A stretch of DNA of 64,000 nucleotides from Azorinus chamasolen (GCA_963576725.1 OY755236.1:69410379-69474378), one strand, 5' to 3'; numbered from the stretch's first letter, positions 39,205 through 49,029 are shown. A program made the numbers and translations. The notes: generated from the sequence alone by a model not told the origin.

Positions 39205-39371
39205 TCTTTAGTGGCCATGTATAATAATTGCCATCAGCAAAAAATTGTTATCTTTTTCAATATTCGTTTTTTTTGCCCCATTTAAAAAAAAACATAATCA
39301 CAGTATAAAACAGTTTGGATCCTAATGAGACACTGAGAAATGTCTTTGACAGCAAAGAGCAAAAAATATCA
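39205..39371 (+). mobile_element. F-family MITE, partial
   Basis: GAACTCTTTAGTGGCCATGT, AAACAGTTTGGATCCTAATG, AGACACTGAGAAATGTCTTT. Confidence 0.6.
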
Positions 39372-39582
39372 TGCACAGTAAAACTCCTCTAAACCAGAAG
39401 TCAATATTAGTATCAAAACCAGTCTTCCAGACAGGTGGCAGCTTAATGCAGGTTGAAAGTCATGCAGAAAGCTCCTCTAGGAGCTTTGTGCATGACTTTC
39501 ATCCTGCATTAAGCAGCCCCCTGTCTAAAAAGACCAAAACTGTTCTGTCATATAATTCTTGTTTAGAGGGGTTCTACTGTAT
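39372..39582. mobile_element. D-family palindromic MITE
   Basis: CACAGTAAAACTCCTCTAAA to TTTAGAGGGGTTCTACTGTA; core GACAGGTGGCAGCTTAATGC, tip AAGCTCCTCTAGGAGCTT. Confidence 0.95.
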
Positions 39583-39649
39583 ATGCACTAGACAAACTAG
39601 TGATAAAAACATGAAAGGCTGTCTAAAATAACTCTTAAAACTTTAACTC

Positions 39650-39832
39650 TAAATAAATCTATTTAGCAATAAATATCGCCTACTTTATTTCTAAAAGTAT
39701 GTTGTTTTTAATTCACTTTCAAAAATTGTGTCAGAGTGTCAAACAGTTTGGATCCCGTTGAATTTCCGATACACATGGCATCTTATCTGAATCAGAACTA
39801 TATGTAAATGCTATCACGGTGTTGCAAGAGTA
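39650..39832 (+). mobile_element. F-family MITE, degraded
   Basis: TGTCAAACAGTTTGGATCCC, GGCATCTTATCTGAATCAGA, GGTGTTGCAAGAGTAAA. Confidence 0.6.
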
Positions 39833-39970
39833 AAAATCAACAAACCTTTAACAAGGCCCACCTGTTTATAATCTTCTACATCTAACATATAATTTAACAT
39901 GTGTCCCATGAACTATCATACTTTGGACTAATGCATAGGCCTTCACTGGAAACAGAAACACTTACTAGAT

Positions 39971-40222
39971 TAACACTATCCTTCACAGATATGACTTTTT
40001 ATGCCTTGGCAGACAGAGTAGACTCAAATCAGACATCTCGTGTAGATGTCTCATTAAGGTCTGTTGTTTGCTAATGAAATAATATAGATCTAATTCAACA
40101 GTGTCTGCCATGGTCAAAACTACCTGTGTTCATAGGTCATTATAAAAATTCAAAATTACAGCTCTGATCTGGGTCTACTCTGTTTGCATAGGCATACGTA
40201 GAAAGGCATATTTATGGAGGCT
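39971..40222. mobile_element. Two C halves fused head to head
   Basis: 39971-40158 is a minus-oriented C (TTAACACTATCCTTCACAGA, CAGTGTCTGCCATGGTC, ATTATAAAAATTC). 40160-40222 is the right end of a plus-oriented C (GATCTGGGTCTACTCTGTTT, GAAAGGCATATTTATGGAGG). The junction lies at ATTCAAAATTACAGCTC. Confidence 0.75.
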
Positions 40223-40231
40223 AAATTCCCT

Positions 40232-40440
40232 TACAGTAAAACCCCTCCAAAATTGGCATTCTAGTAGAGAAGACTTTAGATACTTTTAGGCAGGTGGCTG
40301 CTTAATGCAAGGTGAGTCATGCAGAAAACTCCTAGAGGAGCTTTCTGCATGAATTTTTCCCTGCATTAAGCTGCCACCTGTCTCAAAGACTGATATTTAC
40401 ACTAAATTAAATGTCCGGTTAGAGGGGTTTTACTGTATTC
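40232..40440. mobile_element. D-family palindromic MITE
   Basis: TACAGTAAAACCCCTCCAAA to TTAGAGGGGTTTTACTGTA; core GGCAGGTGGCTGCTTAATGC, TAAGCTGCCACCTGTC. Confidence 0.95.
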
Positions 40441-40484
40441 AGTTTTAACCGGTATCATGCCACACAAGACTTGGTCACATTTGC

Positions 40485-40562
40485 TAATATTTTGGATCAA
40501 CATGAGATGATGAGATGCTAAGACAATCGAAGCAATTGTCTGAGCATCTCATCATCTCATGT
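40485..40562. repeat. Perfect short palindrome, F-related
   Basis: CAACATGAGATGATGAGATG and CATCTCATCATCTCATGTTG around CTAAGACAATCGAAGCAATT. The ATGAGATG arm resembles F hairpins. Confidence 0.8.
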
Positions 40563-40587
40563 TGAATACATCAGGGTCCATGCTTAT

Positions 40588-40735
40588 AAAGCTTTTAGTT
40601 GAGTCTGAGAACGTTCTCAAGCATTTGATTGGTCAGATTTGAGCCTTTGGCTCAAATCTGACCAATCAAAAGCTTGAGAACTCAAATCTGACCAATCAAA
40701 AGCTTGAGAACGAAACTCAGACTCAACTAAAAGCT
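40588..40735. repeat. Long palindrome with an internal 30-bp duplication
   Basis: Left arm AAGCTTTTAGTTGAGTCTGA, TTGATTGGTCAGATTTGAGC; right arm GCTCAAATCTGACCAATCAA, CAGACTCAACTAAAAGCTTT. A 30-bp block (TCAAATCTGACCAATCAAAA...) is duplicated in the right arm, so it contains two CCAAT motifs against one in the left arm. Confidence 0.92.
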
Positions 40736-41324
40736 TTACAAGCAAGGTTTTACGCAAGCGTAAAATGGCTGCGTAGCGTCTTTAAGCAGGATAGAAGAAA
40801 AAGAGGGAGCAATATTGTTTAGTAGTTTTAATTAACATATACATTGGGAAAACATGACTGTAATGTATAAATTAACAGCAGAAACGGGGGAATGTTTTAA
40901 TGAGCCATGATGCATAATACCTGTGTATGACACCAATAATACACATTACGTCACAGATCAATATTATTCATGCACAATGGTGAAATATTCAAAACGGTCA
41001 ACAAAACCACGAGTAAAAGGTCTCGGCTAAATAACTTTACCAAAGACAAAATTCAAACAAAGGACTTATACTTTTACAATGTTTTTGTACAAAATTGTTT
41101 TTAAACCAAAAGCACGTAAACTAAGGGTGCTAACAAAAACAAGAGTACTGCATACAGTACATAATACGCCCACTTGCAAACTTTCTCTGATTCAACATGC
41201 CTTATAAGTGTTGACATTTTCTAATCTGTGCTTCAGATCTTGATTTCCATATTAAGGTGATACTATTTCTTAAAAAAAATGAAGTGAATATCTTATTAAA
41301 TAAAAAAGTTACAGCTAATCCTCA

Positions 41325-43110
41325 TTTTTGCAGTGCAACGGCCATAACTCTGTAAAGACAAACTGAATGAACCTCAAAATAAACTCAGCTTCAAATTTTG
41401 TTGCTTAAAACATTTGTGTTAAGTTTCATTTATATCATTTTAATAGTTTTCCCAGAAAACAACAAACAAACTAAAAGTTGACTGACTAACAAAGCAACGA
41501 ACACACGAAGTTCAAGGACCATAACTTTAGAATAAAATGACATATCAAAAACCCCACAATATATGTGAAAATTCACATTAAGGTTTAACCATATAAAAAA
41601 ATTGAAGTAAATATCATTTCAAACGAAAAAGTTATGGCCATCCTTATATTTGCATAGATTTGCATTATTTTTTTAAGTGCAAGGGCCATAACTCCGAAAC
41701 AACAAATCAAATGATCCTCAGAATCGACTTAGCTTCAGGTCTTGATGCATTAAACATGTGTATGAAGTTTCATTAATATCTGTCAAACAGTTTTGCCAGA
41801 AAACAGCGGACAAACTATATGCATATATTTGCATTATTTTTTAGGTAAAAGGGCAATAACTCTAAAACTAAAAATCAAATAAACCTCAAAATCGACTCAG
41901 CATCAGATCTTGATGCATTAAATATTTTTGTGAAGTTTCATTAATATCTTTCGAATAGTTTTCCCAGAAAACAGCGGACAAACTATTTGCATATTTTTTA
42001 AGGACAAGGGCCATAACTCTGAAACGAAAAATCAAATGATCCTCAGAATCAATTCAGTTTCAGATCTTGATGCATTAAACATTTGTGTGAAGTTTCATTA
42101 ATATCTTTCGAATAGTTTTCCCAGAAAACAGCGGACAAACTATTTGCATATTTTTTAAGGACAAGGGCCATAACTCTGAAATGAAAAATCAAATGAACCT
42201 CAGAATCGACTCAGCTTCAGATCTTGATGCATTAAACATTTGTGTGAAGTTTCCTTAATATCTGAAAAATAGTTTTCCCAGAAAACAGCAGACATACTAT
42301 TTGCATGTATTTGCATTATTTTTTAAGTAAAAGGGCCATAACTCCAAAACAACAAATCAAATGAACCTCAGAATCAACTCAGCTTCAGATCTTGATGCAG
42401 TAAACATTTGTGTGAAGTTTCATTAATATCTCTTAAATAGTTTTCCCAGAAAACAGCGGACAAACTATTTGCATATTTTTTAAGGACAAGGGCCATAACT
42501 CTGAAATGAAAAATCAAATGAACCTCAGAATCAACTCAGCTTCAGATCTTGAAGCATTAAACACTTGTGTTAAGTTTCATTAATATCTCTCAAATAGTTT
42601 TCCCAGAAAACAGCGGACAAACTATATGCATATATTTGCATTATTTTTTAAGTAAAAGGGAAATAACTCTGAAACGACAAATCAAATAAACCTCAAAATC
42701 GATTCAGCATCAGATCTTGATGCATTAAACATTTTTGTGAAGTTTCATTAATATCTGTTAAATAGTTTTCCCAGAAAACAGCGGACAAACTATTTGCATT
42801 ATATTTTAAGGACAAGGGCCATAACTCTGAAACGAAAAATCAAATGAATCTCAGAATCGACTCAGCTTCAGATCTTGATGCATTAAACATTTGTGTGAAG
42901 TTTCATTAATATCTCTCAAATATTTTTCCCAGAAAACAGCGGACAAACTATTTGCAATTTTTAAGGACAAGGGCCATAACTCTGAAATGAAAAATCAAAT
43001 GAACCTTAGAATCAACTCAGCTTCAGATCTTGATGCATTAAACATTTGTGTGAAGTTTCATTAATATCTGTCAAATAGTTTTCCCAGAAAGCAGCGGACA
43101 AACAAAATGT
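41325..43110. repeat. Tandem core of ~150-190-bp units (AAGGGCCATAACTC)
   Basis: About ten diverged units, each with AAGGGCCATAACTCTGAAAC, AAATCAAATGAACCTCAGAA, TCAGATCTTGATGCATTAAA, TGTGAAGTTTCATTAATATC and GTTTTCCCAGAAAACAGCGG. Units from ~41690 onwards are more alike than the first two. Non-coding. Confidence 0.92.
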
Positions 43111-43160
43111 TGACGGACGAACGAACGAACGAACGAACGAACAGACGGACGGACGGACAG
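43111..43160 (+). repeat. (GAAC)n/(GGAC)n microsatellite
   Basis: Six GAAC-type units, then GACGGACGGACGGACAGACA, closing the tandem core. Minus-strand open frames here are by-products. Confidence 0.92.
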
Positions 43161-43227
43161 ACAGGGCCATGACAATATAAGACCACCTTTATTAGGTGGG
43201 CGTATAAAAATGAGAGAAAAAAAAAGT

Positions 43228-43303
43228 AAGCTTCCGCCAAGGATCGAACCCACGACCTCACATTTCCTAGGCCACCGTTATAACCCTTCGGCCACGCTGA
43301 CTG
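43228..43303 (-). repeat. tRNA-derived sequence (Ser/Leu-like)
   Basis: On the minus strand GTCAGCGTGGCCGAAGGGTT carries a box A-like motif and GTGGGTTCGATCC a box B. The 5' GTCAGCG does not pair with the 3' side, so it is a tRNA pseudogene or SINE head rather than a working tRNA. Confidence 0.65.
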
Positions 43304-43597
43304 TTACAATTGGGATGTGCTTTTAAATCAGTTATACCTAATACACTAGCATTTTCAATGGCAGAAAAGAAGCAAATAACCTCGACAAAAATATTTGTCC
43401 CCGCTAAGAAAAAATGTATGAATCAAAATAAGTAAAATAAATAAATGTATATAAATAAAAGCTTGTCTCACAGTAACCCATAGTTATTAAAAAAGATTGG
43501 CTTTTATAGAAACACAGGAACGCAGAAACGCATGGTCAAAATTCAAAGCCGTATAATTGTGGGCTGCTTTCGCAGCCCAATAAGCATGGACCCAGGG

Positions 43598-43851
43598 AAT
43601 CAGAGGTAAGTGAAAAAGACAGCATATATCAGTCGGAACAGACAATTTCATTTGACAGGATAAGGGCTAAAAGCTACCAGAGACAAGGTGAAAATGGTCA
43701 TCCTGAAAGTTAGATGTTTATACAGTAATCTCATCTACAAAACATTCTGCCTGCTTGGGCTTTTCTAGTACACTTTCATTTTAAAAACAAAAATCGTAGG
43801 GGTTATTATTATTTCAAACTTTGGTCCCGCAATTTGTACCAAACTTGAACT
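43598..43851. other. No recognisable feature
   Basis: Unassigned DNA between the compound element and the next MITE. Confidence 0.4.
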
Positions 43852-44065
43852 TTAACCCTTTCAAAACTGAATTTTCCGAGTGGAATAGCCCATCAATATA
43901 TCTAACTATAGAGAACACTCAGTAGGAAAGGATTAAACTTGCAATAGGATTTTGAACGACAAACAGTGCAGATCCTGATCTAAGGGCTCCTCTAGGAGCT
44001 CTCTGATCTGAGTCCATACTGTTTGCAAAAACCAATGCATATGTGCCTGTCATTCAAAGAGCTAA
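43852..44065 (-). mobile_element. G-family palindromic MITE
   Basis: TTAACCCTTTCAAAACTGAA, GAGTGGAATAGCCCATC, arms GACAAACAGTGCAGATCCTG and CTGATCTGAGTCCATACTG, tip GGCTCCTCTAGGAGC, end CATTCAAAGAGCTAA. Confidence 0.92.
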
Positions 44066-44319
44066 CATGAAATAGCTTCTATTTAAAAGCAATGGCTTCT
44101 ATTCAAAAGGAATGTTTTAAGTAATTACATGCATGCTGCAATTTGAAACTTCCAAATTTTATGCTTGGTAAATACAACATTTTTTGCAGCACAAAGTGCA
44201 ATTGTAGCGTCAAGATAATGCTTTAGAAATGGATTATTTATCAGTGACTGAAATTTGATCAAATATGAATGTAAAATAGGTACCTAATGTACCGAAAAAA
44301 AAATCATTGTAAGAGTAAA

Positions 44320-44480
44320 TTAACCTTATGAATGCAGGAAATGAGTGTTCTGACATTTGCAAATAGTGTAGACCTAAATTAGAGGGATCCTAGAGAAGCC
44401 CTCTGATCTGGGTCTGCACTGTTTGTCATTCAAAATCAACAAGCAAATTTAAACTTTTCACAGTGAATGGACTCTGCAAT
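44320..44480 (+). mobile_element. G-family MITE, right end lost
   Basis: TTAACCTTATGAATGCAGGA, GCAAATAGTGTAGACCTAAA, tip GGATCCTAGAGAAGCCC, GATCTGGGTCTGCACTGTTT, GTGAATGGACTCTGC. Confidence 0.87.
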
Positions 44481-44542
44481 AATTTTGGGTCTTGGATAAA
44501 GATCAGGTTGTGAGTACCGTGGTATATGTGTTTGACACCTAT

Positions 44543-44752
44543 CTATTAAACAGTAGAATGTGACCACTTAATGAATAAACTTGGGTGTCTTTATAAGCAG
44601 GTGGTAGCTAAATGCAAGACAAATGAAATGCAGAAAGCTCCTCTAGGAGCTTTCTGAATTACATTTGTCCTGCATTAAGCTACCACCTGCATCTAGCACC
44701 CAGAACTATATCTCTTTTAGATGGTTGCATCAGCGGGGTTTTACTGTATATT
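44543..44752. mobile_element. D-family palindromic MITE
   Basis: AAACAGTAGAATGTGACCAC to GCGGGGTTTTACTGTA; GCAGGTGGTAGCTAAATGC, tip AAGCTCCTCTAGGAGCTT, TAAGCTACCACCTGC. Confidence 0.93.
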
Positions 44753-44755
44753 CTT

Positions 44756-44928
44756 CAACTCTTTGAATGCTAACAGTGAAGATATGGTTACCTGCAATCA
44801 GTCTGAATACAAATGAGACACTGTAGACACAGCTTCTCATCAGGATCTAAACTGTTTGACACTTTGAACGAGAGACATTTTGTTTGAAGAATTGAAGCAG
44901 ATGATAATTGTTGTATATGAAAAGTTAA
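44756..44928 (-). mobile_element. F-family MITE
   Basis: TCAACTCTTTGAATGCTAAC, ATGAGACACTGTAGACACAG, TCTCATCAGGATCTAAACTG, ends AAAGTTAA. Confidence 0.75.
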
Positions 44929-45009
44929 TGATGGTGAATTGGGTAAACTAAAAACAGAACAAAATTAATGAACTCTGAAACTAACAATTTCAATAGCAAG
45001 ACTCAACCC

Positions 45010-45137
45010 TCAACCCATTACCTCATAGGCTATTTTTAGATACAACCTCTTTGAATAAATCTACCGAAAAGGAGCATTAACTAGAGAAATGGAAAAATTT
45101 AGAATTTCGTAATTTGAAACCATTGTGATAAATAGAA
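45010..45137 (+). mobile_element. A-family MITE, left half (A12)
   Basis: CAACCCATTACCTCATAGGC to GAAACCATTGTGATAAATAG, then broken into F sequence. Confidence 0.9.
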
Positions 45138-45493
45138 TCCAAACTGTTTGACACTCAGTATTTTTTAAGAGAAATAAAAAAGAAAAATTGTTTTGAGAAT
45201 AGTTGCTAATGACCATTATTTCCCGTTAGCCTTCGGCTTCACATGTATAAGAGAGCACATCATTCTGAGCGTACTAATCGCGGGACCGCACTTTATAAAC
45301 CGTGTTTAAATTTTACCTGACCAGAACCCTTGACCAGAAGTGAAATGAACCACATGTCATATTCATTCTATCGGTTGAAGGAAGCGGTTGAAGGAAGCAC
45401 TTGCTCCAATAATGCCTCTCATCCTTCACTAAAGCTTGGAGGAGGGGCCATTTTCCAGAGGGAAGTAATTTACTAAGCATGCAAAGAGTTTAA
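45137..45493 (-). mobile_element. F-family MITE split by a deleted DIRS copy
   Basis: ATCCAAACTGTTTGACACTC and AGTTGCTAATGAC on the left; TTTCCAGAGGGAAGTAATTT and AAGCATGCAAAGAGTTTAA on the right. Confidence 0.75.
45214..45451 (+). mobile_element. Internally deleted DIRS copy (238 bp)
   Basis: CATTATTTCCCGTTAGCCTT, ATTCTGAGCGTACTAATCGC and CCCTTGACCAGAAGTGAAAT match the left terminus of the 2035-6921 element. From ~45396, TGCTCCAATAATGCCTCTCA to GGAGGAGGGGCCAT match its right terminus. About 4.6 kb including all genes and the ICR is absent. At the join GGTTGAAGGAAGC is repeated twice. It starts and ends with CAT like the full copy, but carries several differences, so it is older. Confidence 0.93.
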
Positions 45494-45529
45494 CATGATA
45501 TTTGTAGACAGCAGTACAGGTAAAATGCA

Positions 45530-45726
45530 TACAGTAAACCCCAGAATTCTAGTAGAGAAAAATTCAAACTTTTAGGCAGGTGGCTGCTTACTGCAGGGTG
45601 AAAGTCATACAGAAAGCTCCTAGAGGAGCTTTCCGTATGACTTACATCCTGCAATAAGCAACCACCTGTCTCCAAGGCCGATATTTATACTAAATAAAAC
45701 ATCCGGTTTAGAAAGGTTTTACTGTA
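45530..45726. mobile_element. D-family palindromic MITE
   Basis: TACAGTAAACCCCAGAATTC to GTTTAGAAAGGTTTTACTGT; tip AAGCTCCTAGAGGAGCTT. Confidence 0.94.
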
Positions 45727-45743
45727 ATTGTTTTACAATGTAC

Positions 45744-45970
45744 TTAACCATTTGAATGCTGAATTTTCAAAGTGGAATGATCTATCGTCATTTAATGATA
45801 GAGACCATTCAGTATGTGAGGGTATCATTTGCAAGAGGATACTGGTGGATGACAACAACAGTGCAGACCCAGATCAGAAGGTTCCTGTAGGAGAAGGCTC
45901 ATGTAGGAGTCCTCTGATCTGAGTCAACACTGTTTGCAAATACAAGTACACTCAATTCCCACGTTCCCAG
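45744..45970 (-). mobile_element. G-family MITE with extended hairpin tip
   Basis: TTAACCATTTGAATGCTGAA, AGTGGAATGATCTATCG, CAGTGCAGACCCAGATCAGA, tip GGTTCCTGTAGGAGAAGGC, GTCCTCTGATCTGAGTCAAC. Both arms have A at the usual mismatch position, so this copy is an exception. Confidence 0.83.
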
Positions 45971-46223
45971 GTCTAAATGAATTGATTACTTTATAACATG
46001 AAATTGAAAGATCGTCTGTGCACTTAGCAGAATGAATTATGTAATACCTGTTTAAGCCCAAAAATTTAATTTTTCATTTTGATTGATCAGATTCTTCTGT
46101 AGTTGCAAAACACTTAAGTAAGGTGAAATACTGACCAAGATCCTGTTGCAACTTTCTAACTTTATAAATCCATTTTGTTCTGTATGAAGCTACCACCTGT
46201 CTGAATGCTTCTGAGTGACTGCT
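45971..46223. other. Mostly unassigned
   Basis: Only GAAGCTACCACCTGTCTGAA (46186-46205) resembles a D core. Confidence 0.35.
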
Positions 46224-46380
46224 TTAACTTTTTACTCCATGTATATATATGCTTTTTTATGCCATGCAAACAGAGTAGACCCAAATCAGACGGCTTCCGT
46301 GTTCAAATATCATTATAAAACTCTAGCTAATTGATATTCATGATGTTGTTACTTCATACATAAATAAAGCGCTAAAGAGT
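46224..46380 (-). mobile_element. C-family MITE with hairpin deletion
   Basis: TAACTTTTTACTCCATGTAT, GCAAACAGAGTAGACCCAAA, then directly GGCTTCCGTGTTCAAATATC, skipping the second arm, and GATATTCATGATG. Confidence 0.78.
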
Positions 46381-46606
46381 TTGAACCAATATCTAAAACA
46401 ACAGCATTGAGAATACATGCTGGAAATCTGGTTCAAGTTTCACAAAATGAGACTGTTATTGCTAAATCGTGTTATTGCTAGACATAAACACATTTATTGT
46501 TTGTCACTTAAAATACAAATTGAGCCTTAAAGATTTAATGTATTTAAGAAGCATATTTCTTGTTTTAAAGTTTCTAGTTTCAGTGAAAAGAGTCAACCAA
46601 AGTATA

Positions 46607-46835
46607 TTAACCCTTTCCTCCATAGGCTATTTTTAGATCCAACCACTTTTAATAAATCTACCGAAAAGGAGCATTAACTAGAGAAAAGGAAAATATTAGA
46701 ATTTTGTAATTTGAAACCATTGTGATAAATAGAGCATTTGCTCCTATAGGAGCAAATGCTCTATTTATCACAATGGTTTCATAAAGTGACTTTTACAGAG
46801 GCGTAGAAAGGCGTATTTATGGAGTAAAGGGTTAA
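46607..46835 (+). mobile_element. A-family palindromic MITE (A13), near consensus
   Basis: TTAACCCTTTCCTCCATAGG to TTATGGAGTAAAGGGTTAA; the right end is of the GGAGTAAAGGG type usual in C. Confidence 0.95.
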
Positions 46836-46867
46836 CATAAGAAATATGGATCTAACACTCTTAATGT

Positions 46868-47044
46868 ATTAACTCTTTTCAGAGTGGAATAGTCCATTAT
46901 TGTTTGCATTGATGTTTATTGGCAGTGTCCATAAAATATGAAGGTGTAAAATTTGCAAGAGGATTTTGAATGACAAACAGTGCAGACCCTGATCAGAGGC
47001 CTCTTCCAGTAGTCCTTTGACCCAGGTGTACATTGATTACAAAT
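46868..47044 (-). mobile_element. G-family MITE, right end replaced by D
   Basis: TTAACTCTTTTCAGAGTGGA, AGGATTTTGAATGACAAACA, GTGCAGACCCTGATCAGAGG; ends at ATTACAAATA where a D TACAGTA begins. Confidence 0.82.
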
Positions 47045-47300
47045 ACAGTAGAACCCCTATAATGCGACCACTTAATGAACATGGGTGTCTTTATAAGCAG
47101 GTTGTTGCTTAATGCAGGACAAAAGTAATGCAGAAAGCTCCTCTAGGAGCTTTCTGCATTACTTTTGTCCTGCATTAAACTGCAGAAAGCTCCTCTAGGA
47201 GCGTTCTGCATTACTTTTGTCCTGCATTAAGCTACCACCTGCATCTAGCATCCAGATTTATACCTCTTTTAGGTGGTCGCATTAGCGGGGTTTTACAGTA
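47045..47300. mobile_element. D-family MITE with a repeated hairpin
   Basis: TACAGTAGAACCCCTATAAT to TTAGCGGGGTTTTACAGTA. The tip AAGCTCCTCTAGGAGC with its right arm occurs twice (47137 and 47189), a ~52-bp tandem duplication. Confidence 0.94.
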
Positions 47301-47307
47301 ACAGTAC

Positions 47308-47520
47308 AATAGAACCTGTCCTAAGTGACCATACAATTATTGTACATAGGAGTCTTAAAGAGCAGGTGGTTGCTTAATGCAAGGAAAAAGTAATGCAGAA
47401 TGCTCTTACAGAAGCATTCTGCATTACTTTTGACCTGCATTAAGTTACCACCTGCCTTGCTGACCCATAATTACACCTCTTTTTGATGGCCACTTAAGAC
47501 TGGTTCTGGTTCTATTCTAC
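47308..47520. mobile_element. D-family palindromic MITE
   Basis: TACAATAGAACCTGTCCTAA, GCAGGTGGTTGCTTAATGC, tip ATGCTCTTACAGAAGCAT, TAAGTTACCACCTGCC, CTTAAGACTGGTTCTGGTTC. Confidence 0.92.
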
Positions 47521-47604
47521 ACTCATTACCCCCATTCAAAGGGTTGAAGATTGTTGAATAGTTACAAACTTGTAGATGCAAAAATAATTTGATCTAGTTA
47601 CACT

Positions 47605-47875
47605 ACGCTTAACCCTTTACTCCATGAATACCCCTGTACAGAATATCACAAATTATCATACAAAAAGAATGACAGCTGATGAAAAGGAATCAATTATATC
47701 TCACAGAATTAAAAAAGTGTTGCAAAAAAGGACATGATATTAATTAATATGTTATTTCATGTTGACTTTAACGACAGACACATGACTTTTATGATGTACA
47801 TATATGACATATATTAATTATTAAATATTTTAGGACTGGACTCATTTCACAATTATTCTTTTTATCTTGATACAG
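47605..47875. other. C left-end fragment, then unassigned
   Basis: TTAACCCTTTACTCCATGAA at 47609-47640, then nothing recognised. Confidence 0.45.
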
Positions 47876-48272
47876 TAAAGTCTCTCTTATGTGACTACTC
47901 TCATTGTAGGTTTTAAACACAAGTGGCAGCTTAACCCATTACATCAGTGTCAAACTATTTTTAGATCCTACCTCTTTATACATCTACCGGAAAGGAGCAT
48001 TAACTTGAGGAAAGGAATTTTTTAGATGTGTGTAGTGTTGAAACCATTGTGATAAATAGAGCATTAAATAATTTAAATAATTTTGCTCATATAGAGCAAA
48101 ATTTTTAAAGCTCTGTTTATCACAATTGTTTCAAAAAGTGACTTTTACAGGGGCATCAAAAGGCATCAGTAGGGGGGAATGGGTTAATGCAGGATAAAGG
48201 TCATGGAGAAATCTCTTTTGAGAGCTTTAGCTTTATCCTTGCCTTACAGCCTGCAGTGAACAACCACCTGCT
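47876..48272. mobile_element. D-family MITE interrupted by A
   Basis: TACAGTAAAGTCTCTCTTAT, ACACAAGTGGCAGCTTAA, then A14, then TTAATGCAGGATAAAGGTCA, GTGAACAACCACCTGC. The D palindrome is older and imperfect. Confidence 0.92.
47931..48187 (+). mobile_element. A-family MITE inserted in D (A14)
   Basis: TTAACCCATTACATCAGTGT to GGGGAATGGGTTAA. D reads GTGGCAGC before and TGCAGG after the duplicated TTAA. The palindrome tip is expanded and AT-rich (AAATAATTTAAATAATTTTG). Confidence 0.95.
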
Positions 48273-48309
48273 ATTCACCATTTACTCCATAAATATTTGT
48301 TTCACGATG

Positions 48310-48592
48310 TCTGTATTCAAAGAAAATAAACAACAAGATGTGTTTGAGAAACACTATGCCCCGATAATTGCCAATATAAATTTGACCCGTAATTTTATCT
48401 TTGACCTTTATATATGACCTTGACCTTAATAAGTTGCCCCTAAGAATGTTTGTCTCCATAAGTTACACATGCATGCCAAGTTTGAAGTATGTATGTGCAA
48501 CGGCTACAAAATTATCACAAACGTTAAAGTTGTCCTCAAACAAACAGACAAACAGACAGGGCAAAAACAATATTCCACGCCCCCTTTAATGT
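48310..48592. repeat. SINE-like repeat with TGACCTTGACCTT
   Basis: AACAAGATGTGTTTGAGAAA, CACTATGCCCCGATAATTGC, ATGACCTTGACCTTAATAAG, GCATGCCAAGTTTGAAGTAT, then CAAACAGACAAACAGACAGG and CGCCCCCTTTAATGTG. The microsatellite-plus-tail end is like that of the other SINE-like repeats here. Confidence 0.65.
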
Positions 48593-48618
48593 GGGGGGGG
48601 GGGGGGGGGGGGGGGGGG
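48593..48618 (+). repeat. Poly-G tract (26 nt)
   Basis: Uninterrupted G run at the end of the SINE-like repeat, G-quadruplex-prone. Length is uncertain. Confidence 0.9.
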
Positions 48619-49029
48619 ATAAAAATGGCAAGTAACAAGCTGCAAATGGCACAGCTGTTGGGTTTCAAGGCTGGATATTAACAAGAACGTAGAGAAATGG
48701 TTCGAGATGAGACACATCATTTGCTTAACCAGAAATGTGGGGAATATGGAACTAATTGCATGCAGCTCTAGTGTCCTTTTGTTGTTGCACTATTTAATAA
48801 ATTTAAAAATAGAACAGAATTCCTATATAAATTCAGTTGATGGTCATGTGATCTGACATCATAATCATATGACCTAAATTTAAATTTGTTTGCCTTTTCC
48901 ATGATATTTTCCCTTGCCGTTTTTTAAGCATAAAACATAAAATGATGTTATTTTCTATAGATACAAAACCTCATGTGTAGCCATTTGACAGCCAACTTAG
49001 AGTAGAAATTAATTCACATGTAATGGACT
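48619..49029. other. No recognisable feature
   Basis: AT-rich DNA without a gene or repeat that I recognise. Confidence 0.45.

Larger units (their letters stand above)
40570..43597. mobile_element. Compound Helentron/pearl-like element
   Basis: Inverted ends GGGTCCATGCTTAT (left, about 40572) and ATAAGCATGGACCC (right, about 43580). The right end is preceded by a strong stem-loop TGGGCTGCTTTCGCAGCCCA. Between lie a 145-bp palindrome, unique AT-rich DNA, a tandem core (next entries), a GAAC/GACG microsatellite and a tRNA-like piece. Tandem core plus microsatellite plus 3' stem-loop and short inverted ends is the layout of Helentron-associated elements and bivalve pearl elements; assignment is by layout only. 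No Rep-helicase is seen. Confidence 0.45.

Noticed and set aside
43061..43261. Minus-strand frame with a VRSFVRSFVRS motif
   Set aside because: Translation of the GAAC microsatellite.
43228..43303. Functional tRNA-Ser gene
   Set aside because: The B box is good, but the 5' and 3' halves of the acceptor stem do not match.
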